Assembly (NCBI RefSeq): GCF_030412265.1
Contig: NZ_JAUHLN010000005.1
Location: 1 to 64,000, forward strand
DNA from: Fictibacillus terranigra
GTDB lineage: Bacteria; Bacillota; Bacilli; Bacillales; Fictibacillaceae
Reading direction: 5' to 3'
DNA: 64,000 nucleotides
Shown: positions 33,424 to 43,106 of the stretch, piece by piece
Layout: every line of letters begins with the position of its first letter
Numbering within the stretch: position 1 is the stretch's first letter
Notes under the pieces: model-generated
Database searches by the model: none
Seen by the model: the letters and a program-made list of their open reading frames with translations, nothing else
Told to the model about the DNA's origin: nothing
Program-made: the position numbers and the translations under genes

Positions 33424-35856
33424 TTAAAACGAGCCATCCTTCAAATCTGGTAAATACGGTGGTATTGGTACATTTATGGTTGATGCCGGTATCTCAAGTA
33501 TCTTTCCAATTTGAATATCGTAGGGTGAAATTAATGCGTTGGCTATTTGTAAATTTTCAACAGATATGCCATATTGATTAGTCAGCGATTGTAAAGTATC
33601 TTCTTCAGTAACGATATGCTGGGTCCGCAACTTTTCGATTTTACATGCTGATTGCTTAAATGTTGGCTGTTTGGATAGTGGATCGGTAAAATCCGCTGTT
33701 AACTCATTTGCGGCTTCCCGTCCTTCCCAACTCCCAAAATGAAATGGAACAAACACTAGTCCTTTTTGTACCACATTTCCAATTCTTGCAGGAACCTCAA
33801 TCCATCCACGTGGGGACGAGATACGTATAAGTTCTCCGGGAAGAAGAGAAAGTAACTCTGCATCAGCCTCATTGATTTCCACATATCCTCGGGGAGCAGC
33901 TACATGCAAAAGAGGTGATCGAGCCGTCTTTGTCCTGGTATGCCAATGCCAAACAAGTCGTCCTGTTGTCAGCCACATAGGATACTCTTTTGTCGGCTGT
34001 TCAGCAGGTGGCAAATAGGTGATTGGATAAAGGATTGCCCGACCATTTGGATTTTTCCTTTCATACTCTATTTTTGTTAAAGGCCGTCCTGTAAATTGAT
34101 GTTTCGTAAAACTCTGGGTATATTCTGTTTCTGTAGGAAATTTAAAATCAGTATATAGTCTAGTTGTACCTTCAGAATGCTCTTCATTTACAGGCCAGCG
34201 AAGTCCGTTATACTTTTCTAACTTATCGTAAGTTATCCCGGTCATATCACAAGGACGGCCACGAGAGACATTTTTCCACTCTTCAAAGCATTCTTCTGTT
34301 GTTGAGTAAGCAATTAACGGATTTCCATCACGGTCCTTTAAGCCCATCCGTTTTGCAAAATCCAACAAAATTTCAAAATCAGTTCTTACTCCTTCCGGAG
34401 GGTTTACGGCTTTTCTTAATAAATTAATCGTTCGATCTGCATTTTCCATAACTCCCTCTTTTTCTCCCCATAAAGCAGTTGGCAGAACCACATCCGCAAC
34501 GGTGACCGTCTCAGTTAAAAAAGGATCCTGAACTACAACGAATGTTTTTTCAAATGCTGCTTTGGCCCGCCGTCTATTCGGGAGAGAAACCATGGGGTTG
34601 GTGCCAATATTCCAAAAGAACCCGATTTGGCCCATTTCCATCATATCAATTTGTTCCTCAATCCCTTTTTCCGGACCAACCGGAAGTTTCGCTTCATCCA
34701 TATTCCATAGCCTTGCTATCTCTTGTATATGTGACGGATTGGCCGAATTCCGCTGTGCTGGAAAAGTTCCGACTCCCCCTGCAGTCCGGTTGGCAGATGA
34801 ACTCGGCTGTCCTGCCATATGGAGTGGTCCGCAGCCTGGCTTGCCAATTAACCCTCTTATCAAATGCATATTATTGATGGCTACACAGGCTGTTGTGGCG
34901 TCAGCGCTTTGATAGACTCCCTGCAGAGTGGTGGTGATAAGTGATGGAGTTTTCCCCAGATGGGCTGCCACAAGCAGGAGTATGTCGATAGGTACCCCCG
35001 TTACTTCTGACGTTTTCTCCGGGGTCCAATTTTTTACCGATTCCGCCAGTTCTTGAAACCCAATTGTATGGTTATCAATAAAACTTTGATCAATCCAGCC
35101 ATTTTTTACAATCAAATGAACAATTCCATTTAAAAGAGCCACATTTGTTCCAGGATAAAGCTGAAGATGAATATCCGCTGCCTTTGTCGTGAGGGTTCTT
35201 CTGGGATCAACCGTGATGATGAACGGTTTTCCAGTTTTTTTCTTGCGCTCCATAATCCGTTCAAACAGTACTGTACCCGTTTCCGCTACATTGTGGCCAA
35301 ACAGCATAAGCGTTTCAGTTTCATCGATGTCATCAAAGGAGGCCGGGCTGCCATCCGCCCCAAATGATTGAAGCAGGCAAAATTCGGTGGTGGCTGTACA
35401 AAGCCGGGTATTGGCGTCCAGTAAATGAGTTTGAAGACCGGCTCTGCCGATTTTTGCAATTGTGTAGTAATCCTCTAAAAAACCTTGTCCGGTCGAATAA
35501 ATGGCAATGCTATTTTCCCCTTTCTGTTTTAGAGACTCGATCGCTTTTTTTACAATTAAATCCATTGCATCATCCCATGTAGCAGGAACCAACTTTCCGG
35601 AAGAGTCACGGATCATGGGAGTTAACAGACGGTCGGGGCTATTATTGGCATACCACTGATTTTCCCCTTTGGGACCAAGTCTACCCCTGTTAATGGGATG
35701 GGCACTGTTCCCCTTGATTCCAACTATCTTCTCATCTTTCACAGCAATATAGCAGCCGCAGCCAATTGAGCATATGTTACAAGTACTGTACACCCACTTA
35801 TCAACATCTCCCTGGCTGTAAACATTTATATCGGTTCTTTCAGTTTCCCAGGACAT
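33424..35856 (-). CDS. Molybdopterin oxidoreductase (nitrate reductase/formate dehydrogenase-like) with C-terminal LysM domain
   Basis: An 810-residue Mo/W-bis-MGD enzyme without signal peptide, so probably cytoplasmic. The N-terminal iron-sulfur region has Cys26, 29, 33 and 35 (CNICSIGCGC), but the usual fourth ligand of the NRGRLCxKG motif is Gly61 (NRGRLGPKG). The likely Mo ligand is Cys153 in NTRLCTATTEF. FAD/other domains are absent, and the molybdopterin dinucleotide-binding domain follows about residue 620 (PMWLTTGRLVWHWHT). Residues about 747-790 form a LysM domain (EEDTLQSLTNQYGISVENLQ, IQIGKILEIP), very unusual for this family. ATG follows GGAGGAAGTTCA. It is the second gene after a 140-aa helical protein. 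The substrate is unknown. Confidence 0.88.
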   Translation of the reverse strand: MSWETERTDINVYSQGDVDKWVYSTCNICSIGCGCYIAVKDEKIVGIKGNSAHPINRGRLGPKGENQWYANNSPDRLLTPMIRDSSGKLVPATWDDAMDLIVKKAIESLKQKGENSIAIYSTGQGFLEDYYTIAKIGRAGLQTHLLDANTRLCTATTEFCLLQSFGADGSPASFDDIDETETLMLFGHNVAETGTVLFERIMERKKKTGKPFIITVDPRRTLTTKAADIHLQLYPGTNVALLNGIVHLIVKNGWIDQSFIDNHTIGFQELAESVKNWTPEKTSEVTGVPIDILLLVAAHLGKTPSLITTTLQGVYQSADATTACVAINNMHLIRGLIGKPGCGPLHMAGQPSSSANRTAGGVGTFPAQRNSANPSHIQEIARLWNMDEAKLPVGPEKGIEEQIDMMEMGQIGFFWNIGTNPMVSLPNRRRAKAAFEKTFVVVQDPFLTETVTVADVVLPTALWGEKEGVMENADRTINLLRKAVNPPEGVRTDFEILLDFAKRMGLKDRDGNPLIAYSTTEECFEEWKNVSRGRPCDMTGITYDKLEKYNGLRWPVNEEHSEGTTRLYTDFKFPTETEYTQSFTKHQFTGRPLTKIEYERKNPNGRAILYPITYLPPAEQPTKEYPMWLTTGRLVWHWHTRTKTARSPLLHVAAPRGYVEINEADAELLSLLPGELIRISSPRGWIEVPARIGNVVQKGLVFVPFHFGSWEGREAANELTADFTDPLSKQPTFKQSACKIEKLRTQHIVTEEDTLQSLTNQYGISVENLQIANALISPYDIQIGKILEIPASTINVPIPPYLPDLKDGSF

Positions 35857-35895
35857 TGAACTTCCTCCTTGGATATTAGTTGTGAGAAAAAAGAT

Positions 35896-36318
35896 TTAGC
35901 GAAGGGCAGATATGTAAAAAGAAGGAATGATATACTTCGTTTGCTTAGCCCCATAAATCTTTTCCAATTCGGCAGCTGAGTGTTCAAGGTTGGTCTTAAT
36001 CTCCTGGAATAAAGGCTCCAATTTTCTCACTGATTCCAGGTAGGGAAGGTTCATCCATTCAACCGCTCTTTTCCATGCTCGAAATGTAGGGTTGGCTATT
36101 TCATTATCATGATAAATAATTGTCAAAAATTCTGTCATGTTCTTTAGTTCGGCCCCATCTTTTGAAAGCTCAAGCAATAGCTTTTTAATCATTTCCAGTT
36201 GCTCTCTCAAAATAGCTTGAAGTAAAATCGCAATCGAGTGATCAGAATTTTCTATTTCCTTTATTGCTTTTTCAGTTTGGTTTTGAAGATCTGAATATAA
36301 CTCTTTCAGTTGTAACAA
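35896..36318 (-). CDS. Helical protein of unknown function upstream of the molybdoenzyme
   Basis: A 140-residue protein, almost entirely alpha-helical, rich in Glu, Lys and Leu (LKELYSDLQNQTEKAIKEIE; REQLEMIKKLLLELSKDGAE). It has no Cys, signal peptide or membrane segment. GAAAGAGGGGAAATTT precedes the TTG/ATG region. It is 39 bases upstream of the molybdopterin oxidoreductase gene on the same strand, so the two are likely cotranscribed. It may be a maturation or electron-transfer partner, but it is not recognisably TorD/NarJ-like. Confidence 0.7.
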   Translation of the reverse strand: MLQLKELYSDLQNQTEKAIKEIENSDHSIAILLQAILREQLEMIKKLLLELSKDGAELKNMTEFLTIIYHDNEIANPTFRAWKRAVEWMNLPYLESVRKLEPLFQEIKTNLEHSAAELEKIYGAKQTKYIIPSFYISALR

Positions 36319-36604
36319 TAAATTTCCCCTCTTTCTTAAAAAATTAAAACGCTGCGGGCACGCTCACATTCTTTACTAGATTTCCCAATCAGTTTAGGAA
36401 TATACTTTAAGTAGAACCATTTTACCCCATTTAAAGTAAAAATCGGGTGGAGTTTATAGATCATCGTGGGACTGTAAACGCTAGAATAAAGTTGACAGTT
36501 TTCGCTTGATTAGATTTTACACTTTTGCTCGATCAGCCTATTACTTTAGTAAAATAGTTGGTGACATTATTTTACTGGAGGCTAGGGTTTTGGAGGAGAA
36601 ATTA
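36319..36604. other. Left end of an IS21-type element
   Basis: The segment TGTAAACGCTAGAATAAAG at 36473-36491, followed by GACAGTTTTCGCTTGAT, precedes the IstA pseudogene. A similar sequence (TGTAACTGCTAGAATG..., GACAGTTTTCGCTCAAT) recurs at 46334-46376, which supports its being the element end. Confidence 0.5.
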
Positions 36605-38003
36605 GTGTTATATGTAAAGATTTCAGAATTACACAAACAAAAATTCAAATTTTCACAAATCGCTAAGCAGCTTAAGATCTCAAGACCAACTGTCTATAAA
36701 TATTTAGAGATGACATTTGATGAAGCAAAAGCTTATACTGAACAGCCTCTTGGGAGGAAAAAGAAATTAGACAGCTACAAAGATTGGATGTTGGCCTGGT
36801 TGGAAGAATACCCACATCTGAGTAGTGCACAAATTCAAGATATCCCAACCTTGTAGTCGGTGGAAGCTCCGTGAGATCTTACGTTAAAGAAGTCAGGGAA
36901 ATATACCAAATTGAGAAAAAGGTAATGGTTCGTCAATACGAGGCAGTTCCTGAGCAACCAATGGGGAAACAACTTCAGGTAGACTGGGGCGAAACAAAAC
37001 AGGAGACGACTGACAACAAAGAAATCAAGCTGTATTTCATTGCGTTTGTACTCGCTCACTCTAGGTATAAATATATGGAATGGCAGGCACGTCCTTTTAC
37101 CACAAGAGATGCGATCCGGTGTCATGAAAGTGCATTTCAATTCTACGGAGGACGTACAGACGAAATCGTATATGATCAGGATCACTTAATCACAGTGAGC
37201 GAGAATGCAGGCCAGCTGCTTTTAACAGCTGAGTTTCAAAGTTATGTGAATGAACGTAAGTTTAAAGTTCACTTGTGCAGAAGAGCTGATCTGGAATCTA
37301 AGGGCATGATTGAAAATGTAGTGAAATACATAAAAGGCAACTTCGCAGACAGTCGAGTGTTCAGCGACATAGAGGATTGGAATCATCGGGCATTACAATG
37401 GCTACAGCGTACGGGGAACTATCAAGTTCATCAAACAACGAAAAAAAGACCAGCTGAAGTGTTTCTCCTCGAAAAGCAACACTTACAGCCAGTCTCTTCG
37501 TTACTTTCATATGAAAGTACCAATAACCAAAGTATAACAAGAAGTGTAAGCAAGGACAACACGATTCGTTACAAGTCAAACATTATTCCGTCCCACTTGG
37601 GACTTATCAAACAAAGGCTGAGAATCTTGTTTTAATTGAAGTTAGAGGTGAAGAGCAACAGACGCTCGTGATTCAAAAAGAAGCAGAGAGCGAAATCATT
37701 GCCGAGCACAGCATCAGCTTAGAAAAAGGAAAGCTCATTCAAAATCGAAATCATACCCGTGATCGCTCAAAAGAGGTTGAAGGATTCAAACAACGCCTGA
37801 TCTCCTTTTTTGAAGATCAGATACAGGCAGCTGCTTATTTTGATGTGATCAGCCAAAGATACCCCAGGTATCGTCGAGACCAGTTTGCGATCATCCACCG
37901 GGTCATTCAACAGTATCCAGCGTTGATTGATACCGTAATGACCAAGTGTATGACAGAAGGCGGATATGGTAGCGAATGTAACTCTTTTAACAACCTTAAC
38001 TAG
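36605..38003 (+). pseudogene. istA: IS21-family IstA transposase, disrupted
   Basis: The GTG start follows TTGGAGGAG. The N-terminal helix-turn-helix is readable (QIAKQLKISRPTVYKYLEM). A small deletion near 36840 causes a stop; the next frame resumes with YPNLVVGGSSVRSYVKEVRE. The integrase core follows with LQVDWGE, YDQDH and ESKGMIENVVKYIKGNF (the DDE residues). A further shift near 37630 leads into the C-terminal part ending at 38003. No istB gene follows. This is a nearly full-length but dead IstA, and the best preserved mobile element in the window. Confidence 0.88.
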
Positions 38004-38898
38004 TTTCTTTTCCATAACTACTTTACTTTATTTATTAAATGTAATAAATAATAAACGGGTAATACTTTTTTCGATTGCTAAGGATTAAAAAGTAATTAAA
38101 CCCGGGGGACACGAATTTAGGTGAAGTTCTGGCTCCATAAGTTCCTTACATATTACTTTTTCGCCAGGTTGGGTGTAAACCTAAAAGTAACCCAAAACTC
38201 AAAAAATTATAAAAAAAGTTGCAGAATGTAGCAACTTTAATAAATATTTATACTATCGTTTTTCTGTTAAAGAAATGTTTCAGATTCCATCATTCCTTCT
38301 TATTTTAGCTAAACATGAAGTCCTATTAACTGTTTCATCCGACTCCCACTTCACTGATGATTTAGGTAATAACGTAGAGAAAAATATAAATACCTTGAAA
38401 GCTTAGAAGCTCCCAAATTGCCATAATTAAAAACCACATACGAATCAGCAAACAAAGAATCAGCAAAAAGACCACAACGGTTTTTTTGCTTTTTTTATTT
38501 TGGCTTTCCGTTTACGATGATTTCACTTGCTAATGGCCAGAAAGAGAGTTCAGCCATTACCTTTGAAGTGTTTTTGTAGAAAGAGGGAAGCGAGTTGTTG
38601 GTCAATCGGTTTCGGCAAGTTAATGCTGAACCAATATAGATGATTTTTTGCTGTTTGACTTTTAAAATGAAAGGTGTTCCTTCATACATGAGGAGCACCT
38701 TTTTTAATGCTGCGTTAAGATTAGTGTAAGAGTTAGCTACTACATTCTATACAACAACCGGTTTAGTCGTTTAATTAGCAATAATATTTTAGAAACGCCT
38801 CCGAAAACAACTTAAATGCAAAAGTGAGATCCATTTGTATTTTCCGGAAATTTATATAGCCTACCCATTTTGGCGGGTCTTCCTGAACAAAATTTAAT
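38004..38898. other. Gene-free region with terminator
   Basis: No supported gene. At 38669-38705 AAAGGTGTTCCT and AGGAGCACCTTTTTTT form a good hairpin terminator. A minus-strand frame at 38495-38698 has no ribosome binding site. Confidence 0.4.
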
Positions 38899-38979
38899 TT
38901 ATTTATCTTTATATAAGCTTGCGAATAATAGGAGGGCCAGTGCTACAACAGTTACGGAAAGAATAGTTGTCATATCCAT
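38899..38979 (-). CDS. 26-residue membrane micropeptide
   Basis: The minus strand encodes MDMTTILSVTVVALALLLFA followed by SLYKDK and TAA. It starts six or so bases after AAGAGGGGGT, a strong ribosome binding site; the second ATG is also possible. The product is a single membrane helix with a short basic tail, comparable in design to KdpF or other small membrane regulators. No similar named peptide was recognised. The short length makes this a prediction, but the ribosome binding site and clean hydrophobic profile support it. Confidence 0.55.
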   Translation of the reverse strand: MDMTTILSVTVVALALLLFASLYKDK

Positions 38980-39529
38980 ACCCCCTCTTAAACCTCAATC
39001 GGATATATTGAGATCAATCCAATCTATCACTTAAACGTAACAGGTTGTCCGATTTTCAAAGGAAAATTACAGGATAAATCCTGTAGTCTATTCTATGCGC
39101 TAGTTAAAAAGTTTGCTTAAACAAATTAAAAAATCGAAGCCAGGGAAGAGGAGAATTCCAAATTTTTTAACCAACTTGAAATTGAACAGAGAGTGCCACT
39201 CTCTGAGTTGTGTTAACTGACGGGCAGTCAGAACGTTTTGGCCTTTCAGTTCATCTAGTTCATATCGCGTAATAGATTCTAAGAATTCTGGAGGAGTAGC
39301 GATGATTTTAGGAGGTTAGTTAGTAGATAAGTATTTTATTAACCGAGAAAAATTCCTTTATGATTAAAACACCTTCAATCGAATTAGCTATTATCTATCA
39401 AGTACTCTCAGCTTTATCCAAAACCCCATTGGCATGCTTGTGAAAGGGTGCATCCGGGGGTGATTGGTTTTGGGGGAAGATTCATATAGTCAAAGATACT
39501 TTTATCGGGCGGCTCTGCTCCTTCTCCGG
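38980..39529. other. Region with an orphan open stretch
   Basis: A minus-strand stretch from about 39308 to 39112 is open for over 60 codons (ATPPEFLESITRYELDELKG, QNVLTARQLTQLREW) without a start codon; it may be the end of a lost gene. CAGAGAGTGCCACTCTCTG at 39187-39205 is a 19-bp perfect palindrome within it. Confidence 0.4.
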
Positions 39530-40232
39530 CTAACAAATATATGATTTTAATATCTGAAACCGCCCTACATAAATAAGCCAAATTGCTATGATATATTTTC
39601 GATTTCTCTTAATCATTTTACGACTCAAAGTAACCCTGCCCACTAAATCTTTAACAGGAAGTTGTTTTTTCTCTAGTATAAACTCAGTCATTTCCTCGTC
39701 TTCAACAAGCAGTCTGGCAATTTCTTTGGCATTTTCCCGGGCGTCTACGTGTTTAGGACAATCCTTGCTTAACACCTTAAAGTTCAGGCCAAATTCTCTA
39801 AGTAATCTTTTGAACTCTTTGATTTCAAATACCGTTTTCTCAGCCAGTGTATTTTCCTTATAATGCTCCATTGCGGCTTTTTGTTCAGTAACTAGCTTTT
39901 TCATTTTATTCCACTGGCTGCAAGTAAGTAAATCGATTTTTACTTGCTTCTTTTCCAATATAGTCGATTAATCTTCTTCGAATCACCATGTCAGCAAAAG
40001 TGACTAATCTGCGTCTAACCGAATATCTATCAATCGCTTCATTAAATGCGGAAAAACCTTTACTAAACTCGTCCATACAGGGGTCCATATATTGACGGCA
40101 TACTGTTGAAGTGACTCTTATAATAAATGGCCGAAACGCATCCACCAGCTCTCGCAAACCTTTTTGAATCTTCATCACTTTAATTTCAAAGTCTTTAACA
40201 TTATCTATAGTTCTGTTTCCTTCTTTTAACAT
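39530..40232 (-). pseudogene. sigI: RNA polymerase sigma factor of the SigI family, frameshifted
   Basis: The 5' frame (40232-39906) reads FRPFIIRVTSTVCRQYMDPC, MDEFSKGFSAFNEAIDRYS and FADMVIRRRLIDYI, the region 2 of SigI-type sigma factors. It stops after FTYLQPVE. The second frame (39958-39530) continues with EIKEFKRLLREFGLNF, CPKHVDARENAKEIARLLVE and the region 4-like helix-turn-helix RVTLSRKMIKRNRKYIIAI. A one-base change near 39920 would join them into a protein of about 230 residues. SigI controls cell-wall and heat responses and is normally followed by the anti-sigma gene rsgI, which is absent here. Confidence 0.8.
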
Positions 40233-40569
40233 AGCTGCAGTAGAAACCCTTTCACCTCAATCGTGATTATTTAACTTTGGGATAACTAACGAGAAACTTA
40301 AAATAGACAGCGCTTGTTCTCTTATTAACATTTATATCATTGTTTTGTAGATTTTAAGGATACAGTTATATAACAATATTAAATAATTGACCTCTTTTGT
40401 AATCGGTCTGTCATTTTTATGTAAAGTTATCTTCTTAGGATTTAGGAATTTTTATTAATATGGCATAACAGCCTATTTAGGGATACGCAATGTTACAATT
40501 TTAAAAAGATCAAAGAATGCCCCCTTGATGAAATGGTGGCCATGAGATGAAAGCCAGCCCGCAAACCGA
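40233..40569. other. Intergenic region upstream of sigI remnant
   Basis: AT-rich. AGGTGAAAGGG at 40243-40256 (minus strand) may be the ribosome binding site of the sigma factor gene. No gene seen. Confidence 0.35.
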
Positions 40570-41353
40570 TTTATATAAAAATTATATTCATCAAATACGG
40601 TGACCGTGTCCGGAGCAACCGCCACTGCGATGGAGATAACTGAAATGTCAGAAACGGTGCCGGAACAGGATTTTTGGTCCCTAGGCACAGTGAGCAACGG
40701 AACCAAGCTAAAGGTTCTTGGCAGTGTCAAAGAACGGATGGGAAAACTTGGTATTACGTGGCCTATAAAACGTGGGCCAATGCAAGCCCGGATGACGTGA
40801 AATACTATATGGATTCAAACAATTTTAAAAATGATCCTGTAAAATCGAATCAGTTTATTAAGCTTTCACAATCAGCCAGTTTGAACGCCGATGAGGTCCA
40901 TCAACGCATTCTCACCGGTAAAGGTATCCTTCACGGACAAGCTGCAGCTTTTATCACATCAGTGGAAACCTACCATATCAATGAACTCAAGCGCTGCTCG
41001 AAACCGGAAACCGGGAGTTCAAAGCTCATGGGTTCTGCAAAAGCGTAGCCGAAGGATGGTTTACACCGGAAGCTGCAATCATTGGCGGCGCAAAATTCAT
41101 CTCCCAGGATTACATTCAGGCAGAGCAAGACACGATCTACAAAATGAGATGGAATCCGCTTGGGGCGTCAACCAGTGGAAAAGATACCCATCAATACGCA
41201 ACAGATATCGGCTGGGCGGTCAAACAGACCACGAAAATGCACAATCTTTACAGCCCCTTCTCCTCCTATAAAATCATTTATGGAAATACCGGTTTATGCA
41301 CTAAAGCAGTAGAAACAAAAGGGACTCTCTTTTCAGTGATGTCCCTTATTTAG
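40570..41353 (+). pseudogene. Endo-beta-N-acetylglucosaminidase (LytD/LytG-like), disrupted
   Basis: Across three frames the sequence reads KTWYYVAYKTWANASPDDVK, KLSQSASLNADEVHQRIL, GKGILHGQAAAFI, TYHINEL, ETGNREFKAHG, then GWFTPEAAIIGGAKFISQDY, DTIYKMRWNPLG and HQYATDIGWAVKQT. This is the glucosaminidase domain of secreted autolysins that cleave the glycan chain of peptidoglycan, with a degraded SH3-like N-terminal region. Several frameshifts and an internal deletion (the loop between ETGN and GWFTPE) show that it is dead. No signal peptide remains. Confidence 0.85.
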
Positions 41354-41863
41354 ATTATGAGTAATGGTCTCGAATGCAGGAGTTTGTTATGCTGAGGTGG
41401 TATCCATATATACATAGATAATTTTAGATGGGTCTTTAGCCTAAAGCTCGTTTGCTCGTACGTATGCTTAGCAAGTTTTTAGGATAAACAGTCCCTTTTT
41501 AAAATATCTAATAAAATAAAATAAATACACTTGTGTAAACGTTTTTGTTTTCACATATATGTTTACGCTTGTATAACAAATTGCTAAGTATTAGTACTCT
41601 TTTGTTTGGCTCTTGGTATGTGCGCTTTAAATTGGTTAGTACTTATTAGGTTAGAGGGTTATAAATGAAGAGCGATTACAAAAATGTTAAATGATAAAAC
41701 AGAATACTTAAAGGAGGGATTCAAGACTTCTTAATGTTCTATTGTCAGAGAAATTCAAACCAACGGAGGCTTTAATATTTATTAAATTTTAAGGTTGTTT
41801 CTACATACCGTGTTAGAATATGTTTATAGACAATTACAAACCTGAAGATATGGAGTGTATAAC
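41354..41863. other. Intergenic region
   Basis: AT-rich with no supported gene. TACACTTGTGTAAACG and GTTTACGCTTGTATAA words near 41527-41575 form a loose inverted repeat. Confidence 0.35.
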
Positions 41864-42040
41864 ATGATAATAGTTAATGGTAAAGGCATAAAGGGGTTTT
41901 TATATGATTCTTTAGAAACAGCAAAGGATGACTTAGAGGACGATGAAGTCATTGTCACAAACTATTCCGATACACTTGTCATTATACGGAAGGAAGATTT
42001 AGAAAAAGTGGGTACTGTTGGATATACTAAAGTAAACTAA
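41864..42040 (+). CDS. Small hypothetical protein of 58 residues
   Basis: ATG at 41864 follows TATGGAGTGTATAAC. The product (MIIVNGKGIKGFLYDSLETA, KDDLEDDEVIVTNYSDTLVI) is acidic and looks like a small alpha/beta fold. It has no signal peptide or membrane helix. A perfect terminator follows 57 bases later, so the gene is probably real. No family was recognised. Confidence 0.65.
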   Translation: MIIVNGKGIKGFLYDSLETAKDDLEDDEVIVTNYSDTLVIIRKEDLEKVGTVGYTKVN

Positions 42041-42096
42041 AGTGATTTGTAGTTTTTTGCCCCCGTATCAGCCATATAGAGTGTAAATCATGATGA

Positions 42097-42130
42097 AGCG
42101 ACCAAGTCACCCCCTTGGTCGCTTTTATTT
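42097..42130 (+). terminator. Terminator of the 58-aa gene
   Basis: AGCGACCAAG and CTTGGTCGCT form a perfect 10-bp stem with a CACCCC-type loop, followed by TTTATTTT. Confidence 0.75.
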
Positions 42131-43106
42131 TGGGACCTCCTAGTTTTTATTCATTGATTTTGGTTTCAGTTAATAAAGATCATGCTGCGCTCGATGATGA
42201 GGAAACCAAATTTTAATACTTACTTTTGTTTTCCGTTTATAAACCAAAAAATATAGAGAAAATAATAGAGAGTAGGAATATAGGGCACCGAGGAATTTAA
42301 AAACTCAATAAGTTTAAAATCAGGTAGAAAAATTAATCTATAAGCAAATATTTCCACCAATAAATGTACAACACAAAAGAGAAAACATTTTATTGTAATC
42401 TACGTGTTTTCGGTAAAAAAGAAAAAACAGAAAAATGATTGTTTAACAAGCTGCATTTGAAGTTAAGAATGTAGTGAGGAATGACAATGTTTCCCAAGGT
42501 GGCTAATCCTAATGATTGCGGTTACTATATATTATAGTCCGACACGAGTAGGAGATTTGTAAGCCGAATCGATAATCACAATGCAAATTAATATTAAAAC
42601 AATCTGATTGATTCGAAAAAAATATATTTAAAACTTGCACAAGGAAAGACAGGAAGGGAAAAACCGCCTTTTTCGAGGTTCCGAACAATCCAAAACTCAG
42701 CGAGCTCTGGGAGGAGGATTAGCCCGTTTTGAGAGTTCCGATAAAATTTTCCCTTATGTATTATGCTGATCCGCTGAGACGGTAGCTCTTATCACAGTGT
42801 GTGAGGAATTAATTGTAAAACGTGTTTCTGAATACGATGACATAGAGCTTTTGAATAATCAATCTACAATGTATATGTAAGTAAATCCATACACATTCTT
42901 TTTGTGGGTTGATAAAAAGCCCTTAAATTTTATCTGATTGTTTCATTAGATACAAATAATTAGAGATTTTAACAGCTACCAATTTAAACAGGGAAATTTC
43001 ACTTTTTGACTACTACCTTTTTTATTGTTCTTAGGAAGTGGGCCGTAAGGTTGATGCTGGCCCCGTTTCTTATAAAATCATTTAACATGGAGGTATCAGG
43101 ATATAG
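42131..43106. other. Long gene-free region
   Basis: No intact gene in almost 1 kb. The plus-strand stretch ending at 42880 reads TVALITVCEELIVKRVSEYD without a start and may be a gene remnant. TGGAGG at 43088 precedes the transporter gene. Confidence 0.35.
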
